From contig NZ_MLHH01000020.1 in assembly GCF_002000125.1 (NCBI RefSeq), positions 1 to 32,464 on the forward strand: DNA of 32,464 bases. The letters are read 5' to 3'. Numbering within the stretch: position 1 is the first letter of the stretch; each line of letters starts with the position of its first letter. This document shows positions 1 through 7,933 of this stretch, piece by piece. The translations under genes and the position numbers were made by a program. The notes under the pieces were generated by a model. That model had not been told where the DNA came from. It ran no database searches and was given only the letters and a program-made list of their open reading frames with translations. The stretch is from Rodentibacter heidelbergensis. GTDB taxonomy: Bacteria; Pseudomonadota; Gammaproteobacteria; Enterobacterales; Pasteurellaceae.

Positions 1-1
1 T

Positions 2-199
2 GCCTATAATAGTTTGAAACGGTACATGGATTATTTATTTACTTATGAAAAGTACCCTGATTTAAAAATAGAAAAAACAACAAATAGAATTGAAGGGTTA
101 TTTAAGGAACTTAAACAAAAATTATCTGTGCATAATGGGTTAAAAAGAATAAATAAGATTTTGTTTATAAAGGATTTTTTAAACCGGAAGAGTAACTAA
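2..199 (+). CDS. Transposase, C-terminal fragment (cut by window edge)
   Basis: An open frame enters from the left edge and ends at TAA 197-199; about 65 residues are visible. The segment contains TTNRIEGLFKELKQKL followed by a basic tail, a pattern I associate with the C-terminus of mutator/IS256-like transposases (the E in NRIEG fits the last acidic residue of a DDE active site). The assignment to a family is from memory of the motif and is not certain. The TTG at 14 is not a real start, because the frame is open further left. The gene is very AT-rich compared with its neighbours, and the direct repeats that follow immediately fit the right end of an insertion sequence. Whether the element is complete depends on sequence outside the window. 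Confidence 0.6.
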   Translation, partial: AYNSLKRYMDYLFTYEKYPDLKIEKTTNRIEGLFKELKQKLSVHNGLKRINKILFIKDFLNRKSN

Positions 200-275
200 T
201 CCCACACCTTTGTCCATTAAACCTAGAAATGTGAGATTTTAGCGAAAAAATCCCACACTTTTGTCCATTAAGCCT
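199..275. repeat. Two 26-bp direct repeats at the probable insertion-sequence end
   Basis: Positions 199-224 and 250-275 are the same 26-bp word with two differences; the core is TTTGTCCATTAA. The repeat period is 51 bp. Between them, TGTGAGATTTT (230-240) pairs with AAAATCCCACA (247-257) with one mismatch, so the region can also form a hairpin. The first copy overlaps the transposase stop codon. The simplest reading is a terminal repeat with a subterminal copy that serves as a transposase binding site. Only two copies exist, so this is not a CRISPR. Confidence 0.6.
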
Positions 276-334
276 CTTTTTAAACAATGATAGAGGCACT
301 TTCTCTTTTTTATCTAACAATGATTTGAAACCTG

Positions 335-1195
335 CTATTTTTGATAGCGAATTAGCCCTTCTTGTTGGGTGGTCGCAATCAGTTTTCCCTCTTGTGAAAA
401 AATTTGCCCTCTTGCCAGCCCACGTCCACCAAAGGCATTATTACTCTCGATAGCATGGAGATGCCAGTGATTTAAATCAAATGGACGATGAAACCAAATA
501 CTGTGGTCAATAGTGGCCACTTTCATTCCTTGTTGCAAAAAGCCTTTTTCATGAGGGTGAAGTGCGGTCAAAATGCAGTGAAAATCAGAGAAATAAGCGA
601 GTAAACATTGCTGAGTAGGCAAATCAAGCGGGGCTTTTCCCTGCGTTTTAAACCATGAGTATTGTTCAGCCGGCAGTTTCATACCCTTAAATGGGTTATT
701 GAGATATTTTGTTCGCATCTCAAAAGGACGTTCTACGACAAATTTTTCTTTTAATGGTGAAGGTAAATTTACGGCCATTTTTTGTATCATCATGTTTTCA
801 TCGAGAAAACTTTCCGGTTGCCCGACATCAGGCATGGTGCTTTGATGCTCAAAGCCTTCTTCATTCATTTGAAAGGAAGCGGTGATATGACAAATCACTT
901 CGTTATGCTGAATGGCTTTCACCCTTAGGGCTGAAAAATTTCGCCCTTCACGCAAGGTTTCAACATCGTAAATAATTGGATATTGGCTCTCTCCCGGAGC
1001 AAGAAAATAAGCATGGCATGAATGTAAAATTCGATCTTTCGGCGCAACTTGCATCGCTGCCGAAAGTGCCTGTGCCACCACTTGCCCGCCAAATACTTGA
1101 CGAAGCCCCAAATCTTGACTTTCTCCACGAAAAATTAAATCGTCAATTTTTTCTAATTTTAAGAGTTCAATTAAATGATCAAGACTGCTTTGCAT
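335..1195 (-). CDS. tesB: Acyl-CoA thioesterase II
   Basis: Hydrolyses acyl-CoA thioesters to free fatty acid and CoA in the cytoplasm. The 286-residue product matches E. coli TesB in length and throughout its sequence (for example FRGESQDLGLRQVFGGQVV near the N-terminus). It is a double hot-dog fold protein. The three catalytic residues known from E. coli are all in register: Asp204 in YFSDFH, Thr228 in VATIDH and Gln278 in TQQEGL. I chose the ATG at 1195 because AAGGAAGG lies just upstream and E. coli TesB begins there; an upstream ATG at 1225 would add ten residues and sits in the nrdD terminator. The gene follows nrdD on the same strand but is separated by that terminator. Confidence 0.95.
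   Translation of the reverse strand: MQSSLDHLIELLKLEKIDDLIFRGESQDLGLRQVFGGQVVAQALSAAMQVAPKDRILHSCHAYFLAPGESQYPIIYDVETLREGRNFSALRVKAIQHNEVICHITASFQMNEEGFEHQSTMPDVGQPESFLDENMMIQKMAVNLPSPLKEKFVVERPFEMRTKYLNNPFKGMKLPAEQYSWFKTQGKAPLDLPTQQCLLAYFSDFHCILTALHPHEKGFLQQGMKVATIDHSIWFHRPFDLNHWHLHAIESNNAFGGRGLARGQIFSQEGKLIATTQQEGLIRYQK
560..568 (+). repeat. DNA uptake signal sequence
   Basis: Exact core AAGTGCGGT followed by CAAAAT, inside tesB on the opposite strand to the gene. Confidence 0.9.
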
Positions 1196-1210
1196 AATGC
1201 CTTCCTTTAC

Positions 1211-1243
1211 AAAAAAATGGCTCATTGAGAGTGAGCCATTTTA
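1211..1243 (-). terminator. Rho-independent terminator of nrdD
   Basis: Read on the minus strand, AAAATGGCTCA pairs with TGAGCCATTTT around a seven-base loop and is followed by a run of T. It lies 22 bases past the nrdD stop and just ahead of the tesB RBS, so tesB probably needs its own promoter or read-through. Confidence 0.85.
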
Positions 1244-1264
1244 GCATAAGAATAAGTGCTTCCA

Positions 1265-3388
1265 TTAAAGATGTTTTACCCGACGCTTCACCTCTTCTTG
1301 TTTCCCCGCATTAAATGGGCGTGCATCGGGGCTGCCTAAATAACCGCATACACGGCGGGTGACGGAAACTTTACTGCTTTCGTGATTGCCGCATTTCGGG
1401 CAAACAAAACCTTTGCTGGTGCAGTGGAATTCACCGGTGAAGCCACATTCGTAGCATTCGTCAATAGGGGTGTTTGTGCCATAGTAAGGGACACGGTCAT
1501 AGCTGTAATCCCACACATCTTCCAGCGCTTTTAAGTTATGCTGAATATTCGGATATTCGCCATAGCAAATAAAGCCGCCACTGGCTAAAGGCGGGTAGGG
1601 CATTTCAAAATCCAATTTATCGTAAGGATTCACTTTCTTTTCAACATCTAAATGATAACTGTTGGTGTAGTAGCCTTTATCGGTCACCCCCTCAATCACC
1701 CCAAATTGTTTAGTATCTAAACGACAGAAACGGTCGCATAGGTTTTCACTCGGCGTAGAATAAAGGCTGAAAGCATAGCCTGTTTCTTGTTGCCATTGTT
1801 TTACGGCATGATGTAGGTGGCGAACGATCTCAATACCTTTTTCACGCAATTGTTCATCATCAAAAATATGCCCTTTTTGATAAAGCGCATTGACGGTTTC
1901 ATGAATACCAATGTAGCCGAGTGAAATCGAAGCTCGCCCATTTTTGAAAATTTGTGCGACATTATCATCTGCATTTAAACGTACGCCACAAGCTCCCTCC
2001 ATATAAAGAATAGGGGCAACTCGTGCTTTGGTGTTTTCAAGGCGGGCAATTCTTGTCATTAAGGCTTTTTTAGCGATAGCAAGACGCTCATCCAAAGTGC
2101 GGTAGAATTCTGCCTCGTTTTTTGCTTCTAAAGCGATACGCGGTAAATTCAGGCTCACTACGCCTAAATTGTTGCGCCCATCGTGAATTTCTGTGCCTTG
2201 TTCTTCATAAGCCCCTAAGAAACTACGGCAGCCCATTGGGGCTTTAAAAGAGCCGGTAACCTTCACTACTTGATCATAATTGAGGATATCCGGATACATG
2301 CGTTTAGAGGCACATTCAAGCGCTAACTGTTTAATATCGTAATTTGGGTCGCCTTTGGCTTGGTTAAGTCCTTTTTTAATGGTGAACACGAGTTTAGGGA
2401 AAACCGGTGTTTTGTGGTTTTTACCCAAACCACGAATACGATTTTTTAAAATAGCTTGTTGAATTAAACGGGCTTGCCAACTCGTACCTAAGCCGAACCC
2501 AAAGGTGACAAAAGGGGTTTGTCCGTTTGAGGTGTGTAAGGTGTTCACTTCATATTCTAAAGATTGAAAGGCGTCAAAACATTCTTTTTCAATTAAGGCT
2601 TTTGCATAACCCTGTGCATCCGGGATTTGCCATTGTTCGGCATTTTTTAAATGTTTTTCATAGCTGATTTGAACATAAGGCGCTAGCACTTCATCAATAC
2701 GATTAATGGTGGTACCGCCGTAAATATGGCTGGCAACTTGTGCAATAATTTGTGCGGTGACGGCCGTTGCTGTGCTAATGGATTTGGGCGGTTCAATTTC
2801 AGCATTGCCCATTTTAAATCCTTGGGAAAGCATACCTTTTAAATCCACTAACATACAATTGAACATGGGGAAAAAAGGCGCATAGTCTAAATCATGATAA
2901 TGAATTTCCCCTTTCTCATGGGCTTCTACTACATCACGAGGCAGGATATGGTGTTTGGCATAATGTTTTGCCACAATGCCGGCGAGTAAATCCCGTTGGG
3001 TTGGGATAACCTTCGCATCTTTATTGGCATTCTCATTTAGCAATTCCACATTGCTTTGTTCAATTAATCCCTCAATTTCTTTATTGAGTTTGCTGCGTTT
3101 TTCACGAGCTAAATCACGATCGTGACGATATTCAATATAAGCGCGTGCAATTTGAGGATAGCGGCTTGCCATTAATTTATCTTCAACGATTTTTTGGATT
3201 TGATTGATGTCGATTTCTTGTTGATGGAGGCTAAAGATTTCATTGCCGACATCATGACCAATTTGGTGACAATAAAATTCATCCTGAATATTCACCGCAT
3301 TTGCCGCTTTTTTGATAGCGTGGATAATGCGTTGAATTTCAAAATCCACTCGTGATCCATCACGTTTAATCACACTAAAACTTGTCAT
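1265..3388 (-). CDS. nrdD: Anaerobic (class III) ribonucleoside-triphosphate reductase
   Basis: Reduces ribonucleoside triphosphates to deoxyribonucleotides without oxygen, using a glycyl radical made by NrdG and formate as reductant. The 707 residues correspond to E. coli NrdD (712). An N-terminal ATP-cone (about residues 4-95) gives allosteric control. The C-terminal zinc site is Cys645, Cys648, Cys663 and Cys666, and the radical glycine is Gly682 in RVCGYLGSP; all key residues are present. The start at 3388 has GGAG upstream. The activase gene nrdG is not in this window, which agrees with my recollection that it lies elsewhere in H. influenzae. Upstream NrdR and FNR sites predict control by dNTP/ATP status and by oxygen. 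Confidence 0.97.
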   Translation of the reverse strand: MTSFSVIKRDGSRVDFEIQRIIHAIKKAANAVNIQDEFYCHQIGHDVGNEIFSLHQQEIDINQIQKIVEDKLMASRYPQIARAYIEYRHDRDLAREKRSKLNKEIEGLIEQSNVELLNENANKDAKVIPTQRDLLAGIVAKHYAKHHILPRDVVEAHEKGEIHYHDLDYAPFFPMFNCMLVDLKGMLSQGFKMGNAEIEPPKSISTATAVTAQIIAQVASHIYGGTTINRIDEVLAPYVQISYEKHLKNAEQWQIPDAQGYAKALIEKECFDAFQSLEYEVNTLHTSNGQTPFVTFGFGLGTSWQARLIQQAILKNRIRGLGKNHKTPVFPKLVFTIKKGLNQAKGDPNYDIKQLALECASKRMYPDILNYDQVVKVTGSFKAPMGCRSFLGAYEEQGTEIHDGRNNLGVVSLNLPRIALEAKNEAEFYRTLDERLAIAKKALMTRIARLENTKARVAPILYMEGACGVRLNADDNVAQIFKNGRASISLGYIGIHETVNALYQKGHIFDDEQLREKGIEIVRHLHHAVKQWQQETGYAFSLYSTPSENLCDRFCRLDTKQFGVIEGVTDKGYYTNSYHLDVEKKVNPYDKLDFEMPYPPLASGGFICYGEYPNIQHNLKALEDVWDYSYDRVPYYGTNTPIDECYECGFTGEFHCTSKGFVCPKCGNHESSKVSVTRRVCGYLGSPDARPFNAGKQEEVKRRVKHL

Positions 3389-3426
3389 TATCTGCTCCGT
3401 CTAGGAATGTATGAAAAAAGTGAATG

Positions 3427-3474
3427 GCACTATATATGGATATAAAAATATAAGCAACACACAATATGTAGTGT
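3427..3474 (-). promoter_or_regulatory. Pair of NrdR boxes upstream of nrdD
   Basis: The NrdR consensus is ACACWATATATWGTGT. Positions 3459-3474 read ACACAATATGTAGTGT (15 of 16), and 3427-3442 read GGCACTATATATGGAT offset to the same frame (11 of 16). Their centres are 32 bp apart, three helical turns, which is the usual spacing for cooperative NrdR binding. The nearer box is 39 bp before the nrdD start. The TATATT-like sequence between the boxes could be the -10. Confidence 0.8.
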
Positions 3475-3577
3475 TTTTGTTAGGTTTTATGAATTTGGTT
3501 ATCGATGAAAGCTTGATTTTACTGGGGATAGGAATATTTTATTAATGAGAATTGATCTCAAATAAAATGTCATTTCT

Positions 3578-3591
3578 TTGATCTTGATCAA
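3578..3591. promoter_or_regulatory. FNR box (anaerobic regulator) upstream of nrdD
   Basis: TTGATCTTGATCAA is a perfect TTGAT-N4-ATCAA palindrome. It lies about 190 bp before nrdD, the anaerobic reductase, where FNR activation is expected; grpE ends on the other side and has no obvious need for it. I could not place a convincing -10 at the class II distance. Confidence 0.75.
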
Positions 3592-3611
3592 ATTTTGAAA
3601 GGGGAGAGAAA

Positions 3612-3637
3612 CAAAAAACGGCCGAAAAATCGACCGC
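3612..3637 (-). terminator. Rho-independent terminator of grpE
   Basis: On the minus strand CGGTCGA pairs with TCGGCCG (one G-T wobble) around a short T-rich loop, followed by TTTTTT. It lies just past the grpE stop. The 5' side carries AAGAGCGGTC, one base away from the uptake signal. Confidence 0.8.
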
Positions 3638-3659
3638 TCTTTTGTTCGTATGTTAAAGC

Positions 3660-4244
3660 TTATGCTGCCACCATCACCATTGCCGGGCGAATAACACGGC
3701 CATTTAGTGTATAGCCTTTTTGTAACACCGTTGTGATTTGATTGGATTCAAATCCTTCCGCCGGTTGCATGGAAATCGCTTGGTGTAAATCCGGGTTGAA
3801 ACTTTCACCGACAGCACCAACCGCTTCCACACCATAGCGATCTAAGGTTGAAATCAGCTCTTTTAAGGTGAGTTCAACACCATCAAATAATGCTTTAATA
3901 CTTTCATCTTCCGTATTGGCCGGCGTTGCCAACGCTCGTTCTAAATTATCAACGGTGTTTAACAAGTCTTTTGAGAATTTTTCTAAAGCGAATTTATGGG
4001 CTTTTTCCACATCTTGCTCGGTACGGCGGCGAATATTGTCAATTTCAGCACGGGTGCGAAGTAAAAGATCTTGTTCCTTTTTAGCACTTTCTTCAATTTG
4101 TGCTTTGAGTTGTTCTTCTAATTCTTGAACACGGGCAATGGCCTCTTCTAAAGGATCGTCAGTTTCAACCGGTTCAACCGCTTCTTGTTGAATTTCTTCA
4201 ACTTTTTCTTCATCTACATTCGGCTTTTGTGCTTGTTCAGACAT
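3660..4244 (-). CDS. grpE: Nucleotide exchange factor GrpE (DnaK co-chaperone)
   Basis: Homodimeric cytoplasmic factor that releases ADP from DnaK during protein folding. The product has an acidic N-terminal region, a long coiled coil (about residues 35-85, containing [20 protein letters not shown]) and a C-terminal beta domain ending [18 protein letters not shown], which is diagnostic. I chose the ATG at 4244 (MSEQAQ), giving 194 residues, because GGAG sits seven bases before it; the in-frame ATG at 4256 contains that RBS and would add MEKK. It is divergent from nadK. dnaK and dnaJ are not adjacent, as is usual in gamma-proteobacteria. Confidence 0.95.
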   Translation of the reverse strand: MSEQAQKPNVDEEKVEEIQQEAVEPVETDDPLEEAIARVQELEEQLKAQIEESAKKEQDLLLRTRAEIDNIRRRTEQDVEKAHKFALEKFSKDLLNTVDNLERALATPANTEDESIKALFDGVELTLKELISTLDRYGVEAVGAVGESFNPDLHQAISMQPAEGFESNQITTVLQKGYTLNGRVIRPAMVMVAA

Positions 4245-4300
4245 TTTCTTCTCCATTCATTCAAAAATTGGCGGTATTTTAGCAAAATTAAAGTGCTATG

Positions 4301-4337
4301 TAATATAATGGCGAAAATTTTGAATTCAAGTGCGGTC
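4301..4337. promoter_or_regulatory. Divergent grpE/nadK promoter region with an uptake signal
   Basis: For nadK a -10 TATAAT lies at 4304-4309, with no good -35. For grpE on the minus strand, CTTGAA (4330-4325) followed by CGCCATTATA (4313-4304) resembles a heat-shock sigma-32 promoter, but the spacer is 11 bases, shorter than usual. A sigma-70 reading is TTGAAT with ATATTA 17 bases on. The CTTGAA overlaps an uptake signal at 4328-4336. Confidence 0.4.
4328..4336 (+). repeat. DNA uptake signal sequence
   Basis: Exact AAGTGCGGT followed by CAAT in the nadK leader; it overlaps the possible grpE -35. Confidence 0.9.
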
Positions 4338-4361
4338 AATATTCGCCTAAATTGAGTACCA

Positions 4362-5252
4362 ATGAACGAGTTACACAATTCTTTTAAAATTATCGGGTTA
4401 GCAGGAAAACCACGCAATGATGTGAACCTGCAAATGCACAAAAATGTTTACCATTGGCTGGTTGAGCGTGGCTATCAGGTGTTGGTAGAAAAAGAGGTGG
4501 CAGAAAAACTGGCACTGCCCGCACACACCTTGGCGACTTTAGAACAAATTGGGCAATCGGCACAGCTTGTCATTGTTATTGGGGGCGATGGCAATATGCT
4601 TGGGCGTGCCCGTATTTTGGCGAAATATAATATTCCGCTTATTGGCATTAACCGGGGAAATCTTGGATTTTTAACAGATATCGATCCAAAAAATGCTTAT
4701 GCCCAATTGGAAGCCTGCTTAGAGCAAGGTGAATTTTTTGTGGAAGAACGTTTTCTTTTAGAAGCCCAAATTGAGCGAAATGGTGAAATTGTAGCAAGAG
4801 GGAATGCCATCAATGAAGCCGTGATTCACCCGGCAAAAATTGCCCATATGATTGATTTCCATGTGTATATTAATGATAAATTTGCGTTTTCTCAGCGTTC
4901 CGATGGATTGATCGTTTCGACACCAACCGGATCGACCGCTTATTCTCTCTCGGCGGGCGGGCCGATTTTGACACCCAATTTAAATGCCATGGCACTTGTG
5001 CCGATGTTTCCTCACACTCTCTCATCACGCCCCCTTGTGATTGATGGCGATAGTCAAATTTCTATTCGCTTTGCTGAACATAATACCTCCCAATTGGAAG
5101 TGGGGTGCGATAGCCAGATTGCATTGAGTTTTTCACCGGATGATGTGGTTCATATTGCTAAAAGTGAACACAAACTCCGCCTACTTCATCTCAAAAATTA
5201 CCATTATTACAATGTATTAAGCACAAAACTGGGCTGGTTAAAAAATTTCTAA
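4362..5252 (+). CDS. nadK: NAD kinase
   Basis: Phosphorylates NAD to NADP with ATP; it is the main cellular source of NADP. The 296 residues align along their whole length with E. coli NadK (292). The catalytic GGDGN motif is at residues 74-78, followed by [10 protein letters not shown] and the NAD-binding [15 protein letters not shown] segment, and the end TLSTKLGW is family-typical. The start at 4362 (MNELHN) has only a weak RBS, but it is the ATG that matches the family. recN follows in the same direction after 80 bp that contain a terminator-like inverted repeat. Confidence 0.96.
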   Translation: MNELHNSFKIIGLAGKPRNDVNLQMHKNVYHWLVERGYQVLVEKEVAEKLALPAHTLATLEQIGQSAQLVIVIGGDGNMLGRARILAKYNIPLIGINRGNLGFLTDIDPKNAYAQLEACLEQGEFFVEERFLLEAQIERNGEIVARGNAINEAVIHPAKIAHMIDFHVYINDKFAFSQRSDGLIVSTPTGSTAYSLSAGGPILTPNLNAMALVPMFPHTLSSRPLVIDGDSQISIRFAEHNTSQLEVGCDSQIALSFSPDDVVHIAKSEHKLRLLHLKNYHYYNVLSTKLGWLKNF

Positions 5253-5260
5253 AGAAACAT

Positions 5261-5329
5261 AAAAAAATCCTTTACTGTATATTAAGTCAGTATTAATATG
5301 ACAAATATACAGTGATTAAGGATTTTTTT
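5261..5329 (+). terminator. Long inverted repeat: nadK terminator that also holds the recN promoter and RBS
   Basis: AAAAAAATCCTT (5261-5272) is the perfect complement of AAGGATTTTTTT (5318-5329), and ACTGTATATT (5274-5283) of AATATACAGT (5304-5313). Transcripts from nadK would therefore form a long hairpin ending in seven U residues, a plausible terminator. The 3' arm contains the AAGGA that serves as RBS for recN, and the 5' arm overlaps the LexA box. Confidence 0.65.
5271..5299 (+). promoter_or_regulatory. recN promoter with LexA (SOS) box
   Basis: Positions 5273-5292 are TACTG-N10-CAGTA, a full match to the LexA consensus ends. It covers the -35 (TTTACT, 5271-5276) and the 17-base spacer before a -10 TAATAT (5294-5299), so LexA binding would block RNA polymerase. 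recN is a classical SOS gene. Confidence 0.85.
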
Positions 5330-5332
5330 ATT

Positions 5333-7012
5333 ATGCTCACCCAACTTACTATTAATAATTTTGCGATTGTTCGCCAGTTAGATATTGAATTTGCCAAAGG
5401 CATGTCTGTGATTACCGGTGAAACCGGGGCAGGTAAATCCATTGCTATTGATGCACTGGGTTTATGCTTAGGGCAACGTGTCGAAAGTGCGATGGTCAGA
5501 GAGGGGCAAGAGCGGGCAGAAATTTGTGCCGGTTTTTATCTTGAGCCACATAATCCTGCCTATCAGTGGTTACAAGAACAGGAATTGCAAGATGCGGAAA
5601 ATCCTTCCGAATGTATTTTACGCCGCATCATCAATGCTGATGGGCGTTCTAAAGCCTTTATCAATAGCACACCGGTTTCAGCGGCTCAACTTAAGGAAAT
5701 TGGACAATATTTGATCCATATTAATGGTCAACACGCTTCTCAACTGTTACTTAAAAATGACTATCAACTTCAATTAGTGGACGGTTTTGCACAACATACC
5801 GATTTACTCAATCAAATGCGTGATGATTATCGGGCATGGAAAAATTTGCAAACACAAGTGAAGACATTTCAACAAAAAGTAGCGGAAAATGAATCGAGAA
5901 AACAGCTATTACAATATCAAGTTGAAGAGTTAGACGAATTTCACCTCCGCCCGAATGAATACCTTGAATTAGAAGAAGAGCACCGCCGTTTATCAAACAG
6001 CGAACAGCTCACCCACCTTTCTCAATCAGCCTTACAACTTTTAAGTGAAAATGAAACGGTGAATATTGATACGATGCTCTACCGTGCTACGCAATATATT
6101 CATGAATTGGCTGATCTTGATCCCCGTTATACTGATGTTCAGAACTTATTAAATGAAGCACTGATTCAAGTGCAAGAAGCCACAACTGAAGTGCAACACT
6201 TGTCCTCCAATATCGAACAAGATCCGATGTTATTGCAAGAAATCGATCAGCGTATGGGACAAGCCTTACAGTTGGCAAGAAAACATCAGGTGAAACCTGA
6301 AGAATTAGTTGAATGGCATCAAAAATTAAAAGCAGAATTGACCGCACTTTTAGATTTTTCTGAAAGTGAAGAAGCGTTAATTGCACAAGAAAAAGCCGCT
6401 TTCACACAAATGCAGGCTACTGCAAATGCGTTAACGGCAAGTCGTCAAAAATCTGCTGATCTCTTGGCGAAACAAGTCACAGATTCCATTAAACAGCTTG
6501 CAATGGAAAATGCGCAATTTTATGTAGAGTTGAAAACGGATGATGAAAAAATTACCGCAAATGGGGCAGATCAGATTATTTTTACTTTACGCAGTAACCT
6601 TGGGCAACAGCCTCAACCGCTCGCTAAAGTAGCTTCAGGGGGGGAGCTTTCTCGAATCTCATTAGCCATTCAAGTGTTAACCTCAGATCAATCGGCGATT
6701 CCAACCCTTATCTTTGATGAAGTGGATGTAGGAATTAGTGGTTCAACCGCTAGTGTGGTGGGCAAATTATTACGCCAATTGGGCAATCAATGTCAAGTGC
6801 TTTGCGTCACCCATTTACCGCAGGTCGCCAGTTGCGGACATCATCAATTTAATGTTGAAAAATTTACGCTAGAGGGAAAAACGGAAACCAAAATGACCGC
6901 ACTTTCTCAAGATGAACGTATCCCCGCATTAGCACGTTTATTAGGGGGAAGCCAAGTGACAGAGCTTGCTTTAGCTAATGCGAAAGAAATGTTGGATTCA
7001 GCCTGTGAGTAA
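5333..7012 (+). CDS. recN: DNA repair protein RecN (SMC-like ATPase)
   Basis: SMC-family ATPase that tethers DNA ends during recombinational double-strand-break repair; SOS-induced. Walker A GETGAGKS is at residues 29-36, the ABC signature is in ASGGELSR, and Walker B is LIFDEVDVGI. Between the head halves lies a coiled coil (roughly residues 155-375) that carries many Glu, Gln and Leu residues. The product has 559 residues against 553 in E. coli. I chose ATG 5333 (MLTQLTINNF) because E. coli RecN starts at the equivalent MLAQLTISNF and AAGGA precedes it; a start at 5312 would lie inside the operator hairpin. Confidence 0.96.
   Translation: MLTQLTINNFAIVRQLDIEFAKGMSVITGETGAGKSIAIDALGLCLGQRVESAMVREGQERAEICAGFYLEPHNPAYQWLQEQELQDAENPSECILRRIINADGRSKAFINSTPVSAAQLKEIGQYLIHINGQHASQLLLKNDYQLQLVDGFAQHTDLLNQMRDDYRAWKNLQTQVKTFQQKVAENESRKQLLQYQVEELDEFHLRPNEYLELEEEHRRLSNSEQLTHLSQSALQLLSENETVNIDTMLYRATQYIHELADLDPRYTDVQNLLNEALIQVQEATTEVQHLSSNIEQDPMLLQEIDQRMGQALQLARKHQVKPEELVEWHQKLKAELTALLDFSESEEALIAQEKAAFTQMQATANALTASRQKSADLLAKQVTDSIKQLAMENAQFYVELKTDDEKITANGADQIIFTLRSNLGQQPQPLAKVASGGELSRISLAIQVLTSDQSAIPTLIFDEVDVGISGSTASVVGKLLRQLGNQCQVLCVTHLPQVASCGHHQFNVEKFTLEGKTETKMTALSQDERIPALARLLGGSQVTELALANAKEMLDSACE
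6341..6349 (-). repeat. DNA uptake signal sequence
   Basis: Exact ACCGCACTT inside the recN coiled-coil coding region. Confidence 0.9.
6896..6904 (-). repeat. DNA uptake signal sequence
   Basis: Exact ACCGCACTT near the 3' end of recN. Confidence 0.9.
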
Positions 7013-7049
7013 AACAAAGGGAAATAAAAAACACAGAAAATAAAGAAAT

Positions 7050-7058
7050 TGCTATAAT
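7050..7058 (+). promoter_or_regulatory. Extended -10 promoter of the UPF0756-DUF423-hrpA operon
   Basis: TGCTATAAT is a perfect extended -10 element (TGnTATAAT) 48 bp before the first gene. No -35 is evident, which extended -10 promoters tolerate. Confidence 0.6.
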
Positions 7059-7105
7059 CCGCCCCATTTATTTCTTCAAAAGTTTATCGCAATGTTGGGT
7101 CAGCT

Positions 7106-7555
7106 ATGTCATTACAACTGAATATGATCGCACTATTACTGGTCGTTTTAATCATTCTTGGGGTGGTAAGCCATAATAGTGCTATCACTATTTCTGCCGC
7201 TGTGTTGTTGATTATGCAGCAAACTTTTTTATCTCAATACATTCCATTTGTTGAAAAATATGGTTTAAAAATTGGGATCATCATTCTGACTGCGGGTGTA
7301 TTAAGTCCGCTGGTTTCAGGAAAAATCAAGCTCCCGAACTTAACGGATTTTCTCAGCTGGAAAATGGCACTTTCTATCGTAGTGGGTGTCTTTGTGGCCT
7401 GGCTGGCAGGAAAAGGTGTTTCCCTAATGGGGGAACAACCGGTATTGGTGACCGGGCTATTAATTGGTACGGTGGCCGGCGTTGCTTTTTTGGGAGGCAT
7501 TCCCGTTGGGCCGCTTATCGCAGCCGGCATGTTGGCATTATTGTTAGGAAAATGA
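7106..7555 (+). CDS. UPF0756/DUF441 inner-membrane protein (YeaL-like)
   Basis: A 149-residue hydrophobic protein of unknown function, similar over its length to E. coli YeaL, for example [31 protein letters not shown] and [20 protein letters not shown] see four to five membrane segments (about residues 5-35, 50-70, 80-102 and 112-147) and no signal peptide or catalytic motif. The start at 7106 (MSLQLN) has a poor RBS but begins right at the first hydrophobic segment. It is the first gene of a tight cluster with the DUF423 gene (3 bp gap) and hrpA. Confidence 0.88.
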   Translation: MSLQLNMIALLLVVLIILGVVSHNSAITISAAVLLIMQQTFLSQYIPFVEKYGLKIGIIILTAGVLSPLVSGKIKLPNLTDFLSWKMALSIVVGVFVAWLAGKGVSLMGEQPVLVTGLLIGTVAGVAFLGGIPVGPLIAAGMLALLLGK

Positions 7556-7558
7556 TAG

Positions 7559-7933
7559 ATGAAAAATAAATGGTTATTTATAGCCGCATTAAGCGGTTTT
7601 TTCTGTGTGGCATTGGGGGCATTGGCAGCACATGGTTTAACCCATATTTTAGAGGCCAAAGCTCTGGCGTGGATTGATACCGGTCTGAAATATCAACTCT
7701 TTCATACCTTAGCGATTTTAGCTGTTGGCTTGTCAGCGTGGAAAAATGACAGATTTGTAAGCTTGGCCGCCATGGCATGGTCGGTAGGAATCGTTTTTTT
7801 CAGTGGCAGTTTATATGCTCTTGCCTTTGGTGCAGGTAAGGGGATGGCTTGGCTTACACCGCTTGGCGGTACGTTATTTTTAGTCGGCTGGCTTTGCCTC
7901 GCTTACGGTAGTCTAAAAACGAAATCAGAATAA
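7559..7933 (+). CDS. DUF423 family inner-membrane protein (YgdD-like)
   Basis: A 124-residue membrane protein of unknown function. It matches E. coli YgdD in the family hallmarks: ALSGFFCVALGALAAHGL at the N-terminus, WIDTGLKYQLFHTLAIL, then GIVFFSGSLYALA and TPLGGTLFLVGWLCLAYG. Four membrane helices can be drawn. The upstream gene ends three bases before this start, and its own stop TAA shares its last base with the hrpA ATG, so translation of the three genes is probably coupled. In E. coli these genes lie apart, so the clustering does not by itself show a shared function. Confidence 0.9.
   Translation: MKNKWLFIAALSGFFCVALGALAAHGLTHILEAKALAWIDTGLKYQLFHTLAILAVGLSAWKNDRFVSLAAMAWSVGIVFFSGSLYALAFGAGKGMAWLTPLGGTLFLVGWLCLAYGSLKTKSE

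Noticed and set aside
199-275. CRISPR array
   Set aside because: Only two copies, one 25-bp spacer, next to a transposase; no cas genes in the window.
1196-1225. Longer TesB start at 1225
   Set aside because: It would begin inside the nrdD terminator; the 286-residue form matches the family and has a good RBS.
4304-4330. Confident sigma-32 promoter for grpE
   Set aside because: The spacer is 11 bases and the -10 matches only in part; kept as a tentative entry only.
7234-7659. A 141-codon open frame on the minus strand across the UPF0756 and DUF423 genes
   Set aside because: It is antisense to two recognisable membrane-protein genes, has an unnatural Pro/Ser/Thr-rich composition and no RBS.
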